A stretch of 12,102 nucleotides of DNA from NCBI GenBank assembly GCA_023228195.1, contig JALOBR010000036.1, positions 1 through 12,102 of the forward strand, read 5' to 3'. Of the stretch, positions 5,594 to 12,102 are shown one piece after another. Origin of the DNA: Candidatus Omnitrophota bacterium (lineage in GTDB: Bacteria > Omnitrophota > Gorgyraeia > Duberdicusellales > 4484-171). The position numbers and the translations under genes were made by a program. The stretch's first letter is position 1. Each line of letters begins with the position of its first letter. The notes under the pieces were generated by a model. That model did no database searches, had not been told where the DNA came from, and worked only from the letters and a program-made list of their open reading frames with translations.

Positions 5594-6811
5594 TTAAGCA
5601 ATAATCTGAGTAACTACTCCGGCTCCTACTGTCCTACCGCCTTCACGGATAGCAAATCTTGACTCCTTTTCAATCGCGACAGTCTGAATGAGCTCAATTT
5701 CAAGCTCTGCGGTATCTCCTGGCATAACCATCTCAACTCCTGCAGGCAATGTTACTGAGCCGGTTACATCTGTAGTTCTGAAATAAAATTGCGGCCGGTA
5801 TCCTGCAAAAAACGGCGTATGCCTTCCGCCTTCTTCTTTCTTTAATGAATATATCTGGGCTTTAAATTTTGTGTGCGGCGTGATTGAGCCGGGCTTTGCT
5901 AAAACCATTCCACGTTCAATATCGGTCTTTTCAACGCCTCTCAAAAGCAAACCTACGTTATCTCCCGCTAAACCTTCATCAAGTTCTTTTCTAAACATTT
6001 CTACACCGGTAACAATTGTCTTTTTTGTTTCCGGTTTAAGCCCTATAATTTCAATTTCTTCATTTACCTTAACTTTTCCTCTCTCGATTCTTCCGGTTGC
6101 AACCGTTCCTCTTCCGGAAATCGAGAAAACGTCTTCTACCGCCATAAGGAAAGGCTTATCAACTTCTCTTTTTGGCGCGGGTATAAAACTATCGACTGCA
6201 TTTAAAAGATCAATTATTGATTTGCAATTCGGACAGTCCGCTTTCCCGCAGCCGCACTGAAGCGCTTTTATTGCTGAACCTTTAACTATCGGAGTTTCTT
6301 TACCAGGGAATTCATACTTAGCCAGCAAATCCCTTACTTCTACTTCAACTAGCTCAACAAGCTCAGGATCGTCCATTAAATCTACCTTATTAATAAACAC
6401 TACAATTGCCGGAACGTTGACCTGCCTTGCAAGCAATATATGTTCTCTTGTCTGAGGCATTGGTCCGTCAACTGCAGAAACAACAAGTATGGCACCGTCC
6501 ATTTGAGCGGCACCTGTAATCATATTCTTAATATAATCATGATGACCTGGGCAATCTATGTGTGCATAGTGCCTTTTTTCTGTTTCATACTCAACGTGCG
6601 AAATGGCTATTGTTAAAATTTTTGTGTCATCGCGTCTGCCCTGTGACTCGGAAGCTTTCGCAACCTGGTCATAAGATATAAACGTAGCCATACCTCTTCC
6701 TGAGGATACTTTCGTGATCGCTGAGGTAAGAGTTGTCTTTCCATGGTCAACGTGACCTATCGTTCCCACGTTAACATGAGGTTTGCTTCTTACAAATTTT
6801 TCCTTTGCCAT
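5594..6811 (-). CDS. tuf: Elongation factor Tu, with variant switch I and a four-Cys insert
   Basis: EF-Tu (405 aa) delivers aminoacyl-tRNA to the ribosomal A site as a GTPase. G1 is GHVDHGKT (19-26), G3 is DCPGH (86-90) with the catalytic His90, G4 is NKVD (141-144) and G5 is GSA (178-180). Domains 2 and 3 are complete (GRGTVATGRIERG; C-terminal FAIREGGRTVGAGVV). Switch I is unusual: where most bacteria have E-x-x-RGITI, this protein has GRRDDTKILTI, keeping the Mg-binding Thr (Thr67) but not Arg-Gly-Ile. Next to G5 an insert CGCGKADCPNC (186-196) has four cysteines and is five residues longer than the E. coli segment. The SD is a perfect AAGGAGGTG. All other residues look functional, so this is probably a working EF-Tu, not a paralogue. 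Confidence 0.97.
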   Translation of the reverse strand: MAKEKFVRSKPHVNVGTIGHVDHGKTTLTSAITKVSSGRGMATFISYDQVAKASESQGRRDDTKILTIAISHVEYETEKRHYAHIDCPGHHDYIKNMITGAAQMDGAILVVSAVDGPMPQTREHILLARQVNVPAIVVFINKVDLMDDPELVELVEVEVRDLLAKYEFPGKETPIVKGSAIKALQCGCGKADCPNCKSIIDLLNAVDSFIPAPKREVDKPFLMAVEDVFSISGRGTVATGRIERGKVKVNEEIEIIGLKPETKKTIVTGVEMFRKELDEGLAGDNVGLLLRGVEKTDIERGMVLAKPGSITPHTKFKAQIYSLKKEEGGRHTPFFAGYRPQFYFRTTDVTGSVTLPAGVEMVMPGDTAELEIELIQTVAIEKESRFAIREGGRTVGAGVVTQIIA

Positions 6812-6816
6812 CTGGC

Positions 6817-6825
6817 CACCTCCTT
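6817..6825 (-). promoter_or_regulatory. Perfect Shine-Dalgarno of tuf
   Basis: The transcribed strand reads AAGGAGGTG, fully complementary to the usual 3' end of bacterial 16S rRNA, five bases before the tuf ATG (seven from the AGGAGG core). It is the strongest ribosome binding site in the window, which fits the very high expression expected of EF-Tu. Confidence 0.85.
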
Positions 6826-6838
6826 TTCGTACTAAGCC

Positions 6839-6867
6839 GTTATCTTCTTAATAAGTTTAATAATCAA
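6839..6867 (-). promoter_or_regulatory. Possible weak sigma-70-type promoter in the fusA-tuf spacer
   Basis: On the transcribed strand TTGATT (6867-6862) and GATAAC (6844-6839) are 17 bases apart, each matching four of six consensus bases. They lie just after the fusA stop and about 28 bases before the tuf ATG. An extra promoter for tuf is plausible, since E. coli has secondary tuf promoters near fusA, but an A/T-rich spacer gives such matches by chance. Confidence 0.25.
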
Positions 6868-6869
6868 AA

Positions 6870-8930
6870 TTATACCCCTAGTATTTTTATCAACAAAGCT
6901 TCGGGAACTTTCTCGTAATATGAAGGTTCTATTGTATAAGAAGCTCGGCCTTGTGTCAAGTTTCTTAATACATCAGCATAGTTGAATACCTCAACCAATG
7001 GAACTTCAGCTTTTATAATTTTTAGATTCTTCCGCTCAGACACAGATGTAATTTTTGCGCGGCGAGCATTTAAATCTCCTATTACCTGGCTAAGATATTC
7101 ATTTGGAGTGATTGCTTCAAGCTCCATAACCGGCTCTAAAAGCACGGGCGCAGCTTTTCTTAAGCCATCTTTTAAAGCCATTTCTGCGGCAATTTTAAAA
7201 GCGAGTTCGGACGAATCTACCGCGTGAGATGAGCCGTCTATCAAAGTAACTTTAACGTCAACCACCGGGTAGCCTCCAAGCACTCCGCTTTCAATGGCTT
7301 CAATCACTCCGTCTTTAACGGGAGAGATAAACTCTTTAGGTATAGTACCGCCTTTTATTTTGTTGTCAAAAAGAATTCCTTTTCCTTTTTCCTGCGGTTC
7401 AATCAACAAAACCACATGCCCATATTGGCCATGCCCGCCGGTCTGTTGAACGAATTTTCCAACCGCCTCGACCTTTCGCGTGATTGTTTCTTTGTAAGCA
7501 ACCTGGGGCCTGCCTATTTTTGCTTTCACGTTAAATTCGCGAAGCAACCTGTCTACCATTATTTCCAAATGTAATTGCCCCATTCCGGAAATTACATTTT
7601 GGCCGGTTTCTTTATTGTAGAGAACCCTAAAAGACGGGTCTTCATCTTCAAGTTTCTGTAAGCCAGCAAATAACTTTTCCTGGTCTGCCTGAGTTTTTGG
7701 TTCGATCGCGACAGAAACTACCGGTTCAGGAAATTTTATTGCTTCCATAATTATGGGGTATTTTTCACTGCAGAGAGTGTCTCCGGTTGTGGTTTCTTTC
7801 AACCCCACAAGACAGACTATGTCGCCGGCTTTTGCTTCATTTATTATTTCCTGCTTATTTGCGTGCATACGTAAAATTTTTGAAATTTTTTCCTTTTCGC
7901 GTTTTGTCGAATTATAAACCGTTGAGTTTGACGCAATTTTTCCTGAATAAATACGTGTATAAAATAATTTACCGACAAAAGAATCCGTAAACACTTTGAA
8001 ATTCAAAGCGCATAAAGGGCTAGACGGCGACACTTCTATTGTTTCATAGTCCTTTCCATCAACGCTAAAACCTTTCACCGTTGCCAAATCTTTAGGAGAA
8101 GGAAGATAATTGCAAACCGCGTCAACCAGAAGCTGCACGCCTTTATTCTTCAACGACGAACCGCACAAAACAGGAACAAGCTTGTTTGCCAGCACGTAAC
8201 GCCTTATCTTGGAAATTATAAACTCTTCTTCTATCTTATCTCCGGAAATTACTTTTTGCATAAACTCATCATCCAGCTCTGCCAGCTTTTCTATAAGGTT
8301 ATCTCTGTATTTGGAAGCTGAAGCTTTATAATCTTCAGGAATATCTTTATAAACTATTTTTTCTCCGGATTCCCCCTCGAAATATGCCGCTTTATTTTTT
8401 ATCAAATCAATTATCCCCGCAAATTCATCGCTGTCATATATCGGAAGCTGCACAGGCACGTTCAAAGTGACCAATTTCGAATCCATTTCGGAAAGTACAC
8501 TAAAAAAATCCGCGCCGCTTCTGTCTAATTTATTTATAAAAGCAATTCTTGCGACATGATATTTATCAGCCTGGTGCCATACGGTTTCACTCTGCGGCTC
8601 AACTCCGCCAACCCCGCAAAAAATAACTACAACGCCATCCAACACTTTTAAAGAACGCTCAACTTCTACCGTAAAATCAATATGTCCCGGGGTATCAATA
8701 ATATTTATATGATAATTGTTCCAATTACAATAAGTAGCGGCGCTGGTTATGGTAATTCCACGTTCCCTCTCTTGCACCATCCAGTCAGTTGTAGTTGTTC
8801 CATCGTCAACTTCGCCGATTTTATAAATCTTTCCGGCGTAAAAAAGAATCCGTTCGGTAGTTGTAGTTTTACCGGCATCAATATGCGCAACGATTCCGAT
8901 ATTTCTGATTGTATTTAAATTCTCTTTCAT
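6870..8930 (-). CDS. fusA: Elongation factor G
   Basis: EF-G (686 aa from this start; family about 690-700) drives translocation and, with RRF, ribosome recycling. The G domain has AHIDAGKT (15-22), RGITITSAAT (57-66), DTPGH (79-83) and NKLD (133-136), plus the G' region and CGSSLKNKG for G5. Domain IV has HGQYGHVV and the SSHAVDSSE tip; domain V ends in NLTQGRASYTIEPSYYEKVP. The frame is open to 9023, but homologues begin near MKENLNTIRNIG. Of two ATGs (8936, 8930) I prefer 8930, because TAGG lies six bases before it. Two conserved positions differ from most EF-Gs: GMGQLHL (Gln452, usually Glu) and TGGHGQYG (His500, usually Arg). It is still expected to be active. Confidence 0.96.
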   Translation of the reverse strand: MKENLNTIRNIGIVAHIDAGKTTTTERILFYAGKIYKIGEVDDGTTTTDWMVQERERGITITSAATYCNWNNYHINIIDTPGHIDFTVEVERSLKVLDGVVVIFCGVGGVEPQSETVWHQADKYHVARIAFINKLDRSGADFFSVLSEMDSKLVTLNVPVQLPIYDSDEFAGIIDLIKNKAAYFEGESGEKIVYKDIPEDYKASASKYRDNLIEKLAELDDEFMQKVISGDKIEEEFIISKIRRYVLANKLVPVLCGSSLKNKGVQLLVDAVCNYLPSPKDLATVKGFSVDGKDYETIEVSPSSPLCALNFKVFTDSFVGKLFYTRIYSGKIASNSTVYNSTKREKEKISKILRMHANKQEIINEAKAGDIVCLVGLKETTTGDTLCSEKYPIIMEAIKFPEPVVSVAIEPKTQADQEKLFAGLQKLEDEDPSFRVLYNKETGQNVISGMGQLHLEIMVDRLLREFNVKAKIGRPQVAYKETITRKVEAVGKFVQQTGGHGQYGHVVLLIEPQEKGKGILFDNKIKGGTIPKEFISPVKDGVIEAIESGVLGGYPVVDVKVTLIDGSSHAVDSSELAFKIAAEMALKDGLRKAAPVLLEPVMELEAITPNEYLSQVIGDLNARRAKITSVSERKNLKIIKAEVPLVEVFNYADVLRNLTQGRASYTIEPSYYEKVPEALLIKILGV

Positions 8931-9003
8931 ATTCATCCTACATGAATTATCGTTAATTTGTCTGCCTGCGGTTACCGGTGATGTCATATTAGCAACCATG
9001 AGA

Positions 9004-9471
9004 TTACCATTTAAAATGAGCAAATGCCTTGTTGGCTTCTGCCATCTTATGCATATCTTCTTTCTTCTTAATTACAGAACCTTCATTCTTAAAAGCAGAA
9101 AGAACTTCGTCGGCTATTTTATTTTCCATTGATTTACCTTTTTTACTGCGCGCACAATCACGTATCCAGCGCAGCGCCGTTGAAATTCCGCGCTCTTGAG
9201 TAACTTCCATAGGAACCTGGTATGTTGCCCCACCAATTCTTCTCGGACGCACTTCGAGTCTCGGACGAGCATTTTCCAAGGCTGCGAAAAATACTTTCAA
9301 AGAATCCTCTTTCATTTTTTCGCCGATTAAATCCAATGCTCCATAAACCATGCCCTGGGACTTGGTTTTTTTACCATCCTGCATTATTATGTTAATAAGC
9401 TGGCCGACTACGATTGAGTTATATTTTGGATCAGCCTGAACTTGTCTTTTTGGCGCTTTTCTTCTTCTCAT
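9004..9471 (-). CDS. rpsG: Ribosomal protein S7
   Basis: S7 (155 aa; normal) is the primary assembly protein of the 30S head and contacts E-site tRNA. The start MRRRKAPKRQVQADPKYNSI and the core ALENARPRLEVRPRRIGGAT, YQVPMEV and ALRWI are standard; the C-terminus EANKAFAHFKW is typical. The SD AAGGAG is five bases before the ATG, immediately next to a hairpin ending at 9488. In E. coli S7 represses its own operon by binding the rpsL-rpsG spacer. The 138-nt spacer here is rich in inverted repeats, so a similar control is possible but not shown. A 73-nt spacer with a small CGGT/ACCG palindrome separates it from fusA. Confidence 0.97.
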   Translation of the reverse strand: MRRRKAPKRQVQADPKYNSIVVGQLINIIMQDGKKTKSQGMVYGALDLIGEKMKEDSLKVFFAALENARPRLEVRPRRIGGATYQVPMEVTQERGISTALRWIRDCARSKKGKSMENKIADEVLSAFKNEGSVIKKKEDMHKMAEANKAFAHFKW

Positions 9472-9487
9472 TTCTTCTCCTTAATGA

Positions 9488-9508
9488 GCCTCGACGTAAC
9501 GTCGAAGC
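9488..9508 (-). promoter_or_regulatory. Hairpin C just upstream of the rpsG ribosome binding site
   Basis: Arms 9499-9508 and 9488-9497 pair over 10 positions with one G-U pair and a single central base, so in practice about 8 bp with a 5-nt loop. The core TCGACGT-A-ACGTCGA is a perfect palindrome. It ends some six bases before the rpsG SD and could affect access to it (inference). No U-tract follows. Confidence 0.45.
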
Positions 9509-9527
9509 GAATTAACCCCGAAGCGCT

Positions 9528-9556
9528 TCAGTTAAATTTCGTAGAAATTTAACTGA
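9528..9556 (-). promoter_or_regulatory. Hairpin A, 13-bp perfect stem in the rpsL-rpsG spacer
   Basis: TCAGTTAAATTTC and its exact reverse complement (9528-9540 and 9544-9556) are separated by three bases. The stem is A/T-rich and is followed on the transcribed strand by the palindrome GAAGCGCTTC (9529-9520) rather than by uridines, so it is not an intrinsic terminator. It could be part of an S7-binding leader, a processing site or a small repeat element. Confidence 0.6.
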
Positions 9557-9574
9557 TATATAGGCGCAAGGGGT

Positions 9575-9602
9575 AGATAGAAGCAGGTATCTGCTTCTAT
9601 CT
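9575..9602 (-). promoter_or_regulatory. Hairpin B, 12-bp perfect stem after rpsL
   Basis: AGATAGAAGCAG and its exact reverse complement (9575-9586 and 9591-9602) are separated by four bases. It starts seven bases after the rpsL stop. The sequence after it on the transcribed strand is ACCCCTTGCGCC, with no U-tract. Part of the stem is similar to the rpsJ-rplC spacer. Confidence 0.6.
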
Positions 9603-9609
9603 TGCATTT

Positions 9610-9984
9610 CTATTTCTTCGGTCTCTTTGCTCCGTATTTTGAGCGTGAACGCCTTCTATTGGCAACTCCCTGACAATCAAGCGTTCCTCTCACTATGTGA
9701 TACCTTACACCTGGAAGATCTTTTACCCTGCCGCCTCTTACTAAAACTATGGAATGTTCCTGCAGATTATGACCTTCACCCGGAATATAAGCCGTTACTT
9801 CATTACTGTTGGTAAGCCTAACCCTTGCAATTTTACGTAAAGCTGAATTGGGTTTTTTTGGAGTCATGGTCCTTACCTGTATGCAAACTCCTCTTCTTTG
9901 TGGAGCCTGCTGAAGGGCAGGGGACTTACTTCTTTTTCTTTTAGGTATGCGCGGTTTTCTTAACAACTGTGTTATTGTTGGCAT
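9610..9984 (-). CDS. rpsL: Ribosomal protein S12
   Basis: S12 (124 aa; normal) lies in the 30S decoding centre and sets accuracy. The sequence PTITQLLRKPR, RGVCIQVRTMTPKKPNSALR and GEGHNLQEHSIVLVRGGRVK followed by DLPGVRYH is canonical. Lys43 and Lys88, where streptomycin-resistance changes often occur (Lys42 and Lys87 in mature E. coli numbering), are wild type, and Asp89, the methylthiolation site of E. coli S12, is present. The ATG at 9984 lies inside rpoC: 13 nt overlap, with the SD GAGGTGG in rpoC codons four bases upstream. The gene therefore has no leader of its own and is likely transcribed from rpoBC promoters. Confidence 0.97.
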   Translation of the reverse strand: MPTITQLLRKPRIPKRKRSKSPALQQAPQRRGVCIQVRTMTPKKPNSALRKIARVRLTNSNEVTAYIPGEGHNLQEHSIVLVRGGRVKDLPGVRYHIVRGTLDCQGVANRRRSRSKYGAKRPKK

Positions 9985-12102
9985 TTTTCCACCTCAATTT
10001 CTCTATACATCTTTAAACCTGTTCCTGCAGGGATAAGATGGCCCACTATTACATTTTCCTTCAAACCCTGCAGATCATCAACCTTACCGGATGTGGCAGC
10101 ATCTGTAAGGACTCTTGTTGTTTCCTGAAAGCTTGCTGCTGAGATAAAACTCTTTGTACTCAAAGATGCTTTTGTAATTCCTAGAAGTAAAGGAGAAGCT
10201 GTCGCGGGCTTTCCTCCTTTTTTAACTACCCTTTCGTTCTCGTTACGAAAATCCCATTTGTCAACAGCGTCTCCGGGTAAATATTCCGTATCTCCCGACT
10301 CAACTATTCTTACTTTTTTAAGCATTTCTCTGATTACGACCTCAATGTGCTTATCATTTATTCTGACACCTTGTAATCTATAAACTTCCTGAATTTGATT
10401 AACTAAATATTCCTGCAAAACTTTGTCTCCGCAAACCCTTAAAATATCCTGCAAGACAGTAGGGCCTTCTGTAAGCTGCTGTCCGGCTGAAACCTGGTCA
10501 CCTCTGTAAACTATCGGATGGCTGCCAAGAGGTATTGAATAATCTCTCTTCATTCCGGTTGGACTGCGCACGATTATTTTCCGCTCGCCTTTTTCTTCTT
10601 TGAATTCGACAAAACCGTCGATTTCGCTGATTATTGCCGGATTCTTTGGCCTGCGTGCTTCAAAAAGCTCAGCAACACGAGGCAAACCGCCGGTGATATC
10701 CCTTGTTTTAGCAACTAATCTCGGGGTCTTTGCTATAACGTCTCCCGCCTCAACCGCGTCACCCTCTCCGACCATTATGTGCGCGCCGGAAGGAAGCGGA
10801 TAAATTCCAGCAACTTCCTTTTTCTCATCATCAGAAATAATTAAAAGCTGGGGGTGGTATTCTCCCTTAAATTCAACAACCACCCTTTCTTTTCTGCCCG
10901 TTGCAACATTCATTTCTTCCTGGATGGTTATCTTGTCTATAAGGTCTTCATATTTTACTTTTCCTTTAACTTCAGTCAGGATCGGCGATGAGTAAGGATC
11001 CCATCTAACGAAAATTTTGTCCTTCTCAACTGCAGCGCCGTCCCCCACTAGAACCAATGAACCTTGCGGTACTGGATTTCTTTGCAATTCTATACCGCGT
11101 TCATCATTTACGCTTATCATACCGTTTCTATTGAGCACTATGAAATTTTTGCCTTTAACTACTATTTTTAAACCATGGTATTTTACCGTACCTTTTTCTT
11201 TCGCTTTGATAAACGCTCTTTCGGCAACTCGCGAAGCAGTTCCACCGATATGAAACGTTCTCATTGTAAGCTGTGTTCCAGGCTCACCTATTGACTGAGC
11301 CGCAATTACTCCAACAGCTTCGCCTATTTCAATTAATTTTCCGGAAGCTAAATTCCTTCCGTAGCATTTAATGCAGGCTCCTCTTTCGGACTCACAAGTA
11401 AGGACGCTTCTTATACGAATTTTCTCAAGTCCCAGGCGTTCTATCTTATCTGCTTTTTCCTCGGTAATTTCTTCACCTGCTTTTACTATTGTCTCATCGC
11501 TCACAACGTCCACTATGCTATCAAGCGCAACGCGGCCGACGATTCTTTCTTTTAAAGGGACAACAACTTCGTCACCTTCTACGATTTCCGAAACTGTTAT
11601 GCCGTTTACAGTTCCACAATCTTCCTCTATGATTATAACTTCCTGCGCAACATCAACAAGACGGCGGGTTAGATAACCGGCATCGGCAGTTTTAAGCGCT
11701 GTATCAGCCAAACCTTTTCTTGCACCGTGAGTTGAATTAAAATATTCTAGAACGGTTAAGCCTTCCCTAAAATTTGAAATAATAGGAGTTTCAATAATTT
11801 CTCCAGATGGCTTTGCCATAAGACCGCGCATACCGGCCAACTGCCTTATCTGGACACGCGAACCGCGGGCGCCCGAATCTGCCATCATAAATATAGGATT
11901 AAATTTATCCATGCTCTTAAACACAAGGTCAGACACGCGGTCGTTTGTCCTGGTCCAGATATCGATAATTTTATTGTGGCGCTCTCTTTCTGTGATAACG
12001 CCTTTTTTGTATTGGTCTTCAACTTTTGCAACGTCTTCATTCGCTTCGCTTATGCATTCGGTTTTCTGCGGCGGAGTCTGAAGATCCTCTATGGAGATGC
12101 TT
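9972..12102 (-). CDS. rpoC: RNA polymerase subunit beta', C-terminal part (5' end outside the window)
   Basis: The visible 709 residues are the C-terminal half of beta', part of the catalytic RNA polymerase core; the frame is open through base 12102, so the apparent GTG start at 11936 is internal. Visible landmarks (fragment numbering): KIIDIWTRTNDRVSDL near 45; FMMADSGARGSRVQIRQLAG; bridge helix HGARKGLADTALKTADAGYL from 125; a zinc site with Cys162, Cys236, Cys243 and Cys246 (CESERGACIKCYGRN); trigger helix GEPGTQLTMRTFHIGG from 273; an insert of about 175 residues (about 290-463) like the E. coli SI3 domain; then TRDITGGLPRVAELFEARRP and ITKASLSTKSFISAASFQET. The C-terminus is GHLIPAGTGLKMYREIEVEK followed by CQQ. 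The NADFDGD motif is upstream of the window. The stop TAA is inside rpsL. Confidence 0.97.
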   Translation of the reverse strand, partial: SISIEDLQTPPQKTECISEANEDVAKVEDQYKKGVITERERHNKIIDIWTRTNDRVSDLVFKSMDKFNPIFMMADSGARGSRVQIRQLAGMRGLMAKPSGEIIETPIISNFREGLTVLEYFNSTHGARKGLADTALKTADAGYLTRRLVDVAQEVIIIEEDCGTVNGITVSEIVEGDEVVVPLKERIVGRVALDSIVDVVSDETIVKAGEEITEEKADKIERLGLEKIRIRSVLTCESERGACIKCYGRNLASGKLIEIGEAVGVIAAQSIGEPGTQLTMRTFHIGGTASRVAERAFIKAKEKGTVKYHGLKIVVKGKNFIVLNRNGMISVNDERGIELQRNPVPQGSLVLVGDGAAVEKDKIFVRWDPYSSPILTEVKGKVKYEDLIDKITIQEEMNVATGRKERVVVEFKGEYHPQLLIISDDEKKEVAGIYPLPSGAHIMVGEGDAVEAGDVIAKTPRLVAKTRDITGGLPRVAELFEARRPKNPAIISEIDGFVEFKEEKGERKIIVRSPTGMKRDYSIPLGSHPIVYRGDQVSAGQQLTEGPTVLQDILRVCGDKVLQEYLVNQIQEVYRLQGVRINDKHIEVVIREMLKKVRIVESGDTEYLPGDAVDKWDFRNENERVVKKGGKPATASPLLLGITKASLSTKSFISAASFQETTRVLTDAATSGKVDDLQGLKENVIVGHLIPAGTGLKMYREIEVEKCQQ

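Noticed and set aside
8931..9023. 31-residue N-terminal extension of fusA
   Set aside because: It overlaps the end of rpsG, has no homology to EF-G N-termini, and a TAGG ribosome binding site supports the ATG at 8930.
9555..9569. TATATA sequence in the rpsL-rpsG spacer as a promoter -10
   Set aside because: No acceptable -35 hexamer lies 16-18 bases upstream; the match is part of an A/T-rich run next to hairpin A.
9528..9602. Hairpins A and B as intrinsic terminators after rpsL
   Set aside because: No run of uridines follows either stem on the transcribed strand, and the operon continues with rpsG.
11934..11936. GTG as the start of a separate 654-codon gene
   Set aside because: The frame is open upstream to base 12102 and reads standard RpoC sequence (KIIDIWTRTNDR), so the GTG is an internal valine codon.

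Overview
The window is one uninterrupted block of core transcription and translation genes, all read on the minus strand. In the direction of transcription (from base 12102 towards base 1) the order is rpoC (3' part), rpsL, rpsG, fusA, tuf, rpsJ, rplC, rplD, rplW, rplB, rpsS, rplV, rpsC, rplP, rpmC, rpsQ, rplN and the first 28 codons of rplX. This is the classical rpoBC / str / S10 / spc order fused into one run. I see no plus-strand gene, RNA gene, mobile element, CRISPR array or U-tract terminator.

Organism: a bacterium with moderately A+T-rich DNA. RpoC carries a large insert of about 175 residues in the trigger loop, as in many Gram-negative lineages and unlike Firmicutes. EF-Tu has an unusual switch I in which the usual RGITI sequence is replaced by KILTI; from memory this resembles planctomycete-type EF-Tu. 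EF-Tu also has a four-cysteine insert that I associate, from memory only, with Omnitrophota-like sequences. My best guess is a candidate-phylum member near the PVC group (Omnitrophota first), with about 50% confidence.

Layout: 9972-12102 is rpoC, whose stop codon lies inside rpsL. The str part (5594-9984) has rpsL, rpsG, fusA and tuf, with a 138-nt rpsL-rpsG spacer full of strong inverted repeats and 58 to 73-nt spacers around fusA. The S10 part (888-5538) starts with rpsJ, then a 136-nt spacer with repeats, then rplC to rpmC tightly packed, many genes overlapping or separated by 1-12 nt. The spc part begins at rpsQ/rplN/rplX. Counted from the resolved starts, genes overlap by 4 nt (rplP/rpmC, rpsQ/rplN), 13 nt (rpoC/rpsL, rplD/rplW) or 20 nt (rpmC/rpsQ), which points to translational coupling.

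Function: the genes encode the catalytic C-terminal half of RNA polymerase beta', the small-subunit decoding and head proteins (S12, S7, S10, S19, S3, S17), large-subunit core and exit-tunnel proteins (L2, L3, L4, L14, L16, L22, L23, L24, L29) and the two elongation GTPases. The content is ordinary housekeeping. The less ordinary signals are in EF-Tu itself and in three short spacers: rpsL-rpsG, rpsJ-rplC and rplW-rplB. I do not see a novel multi-gene system here.
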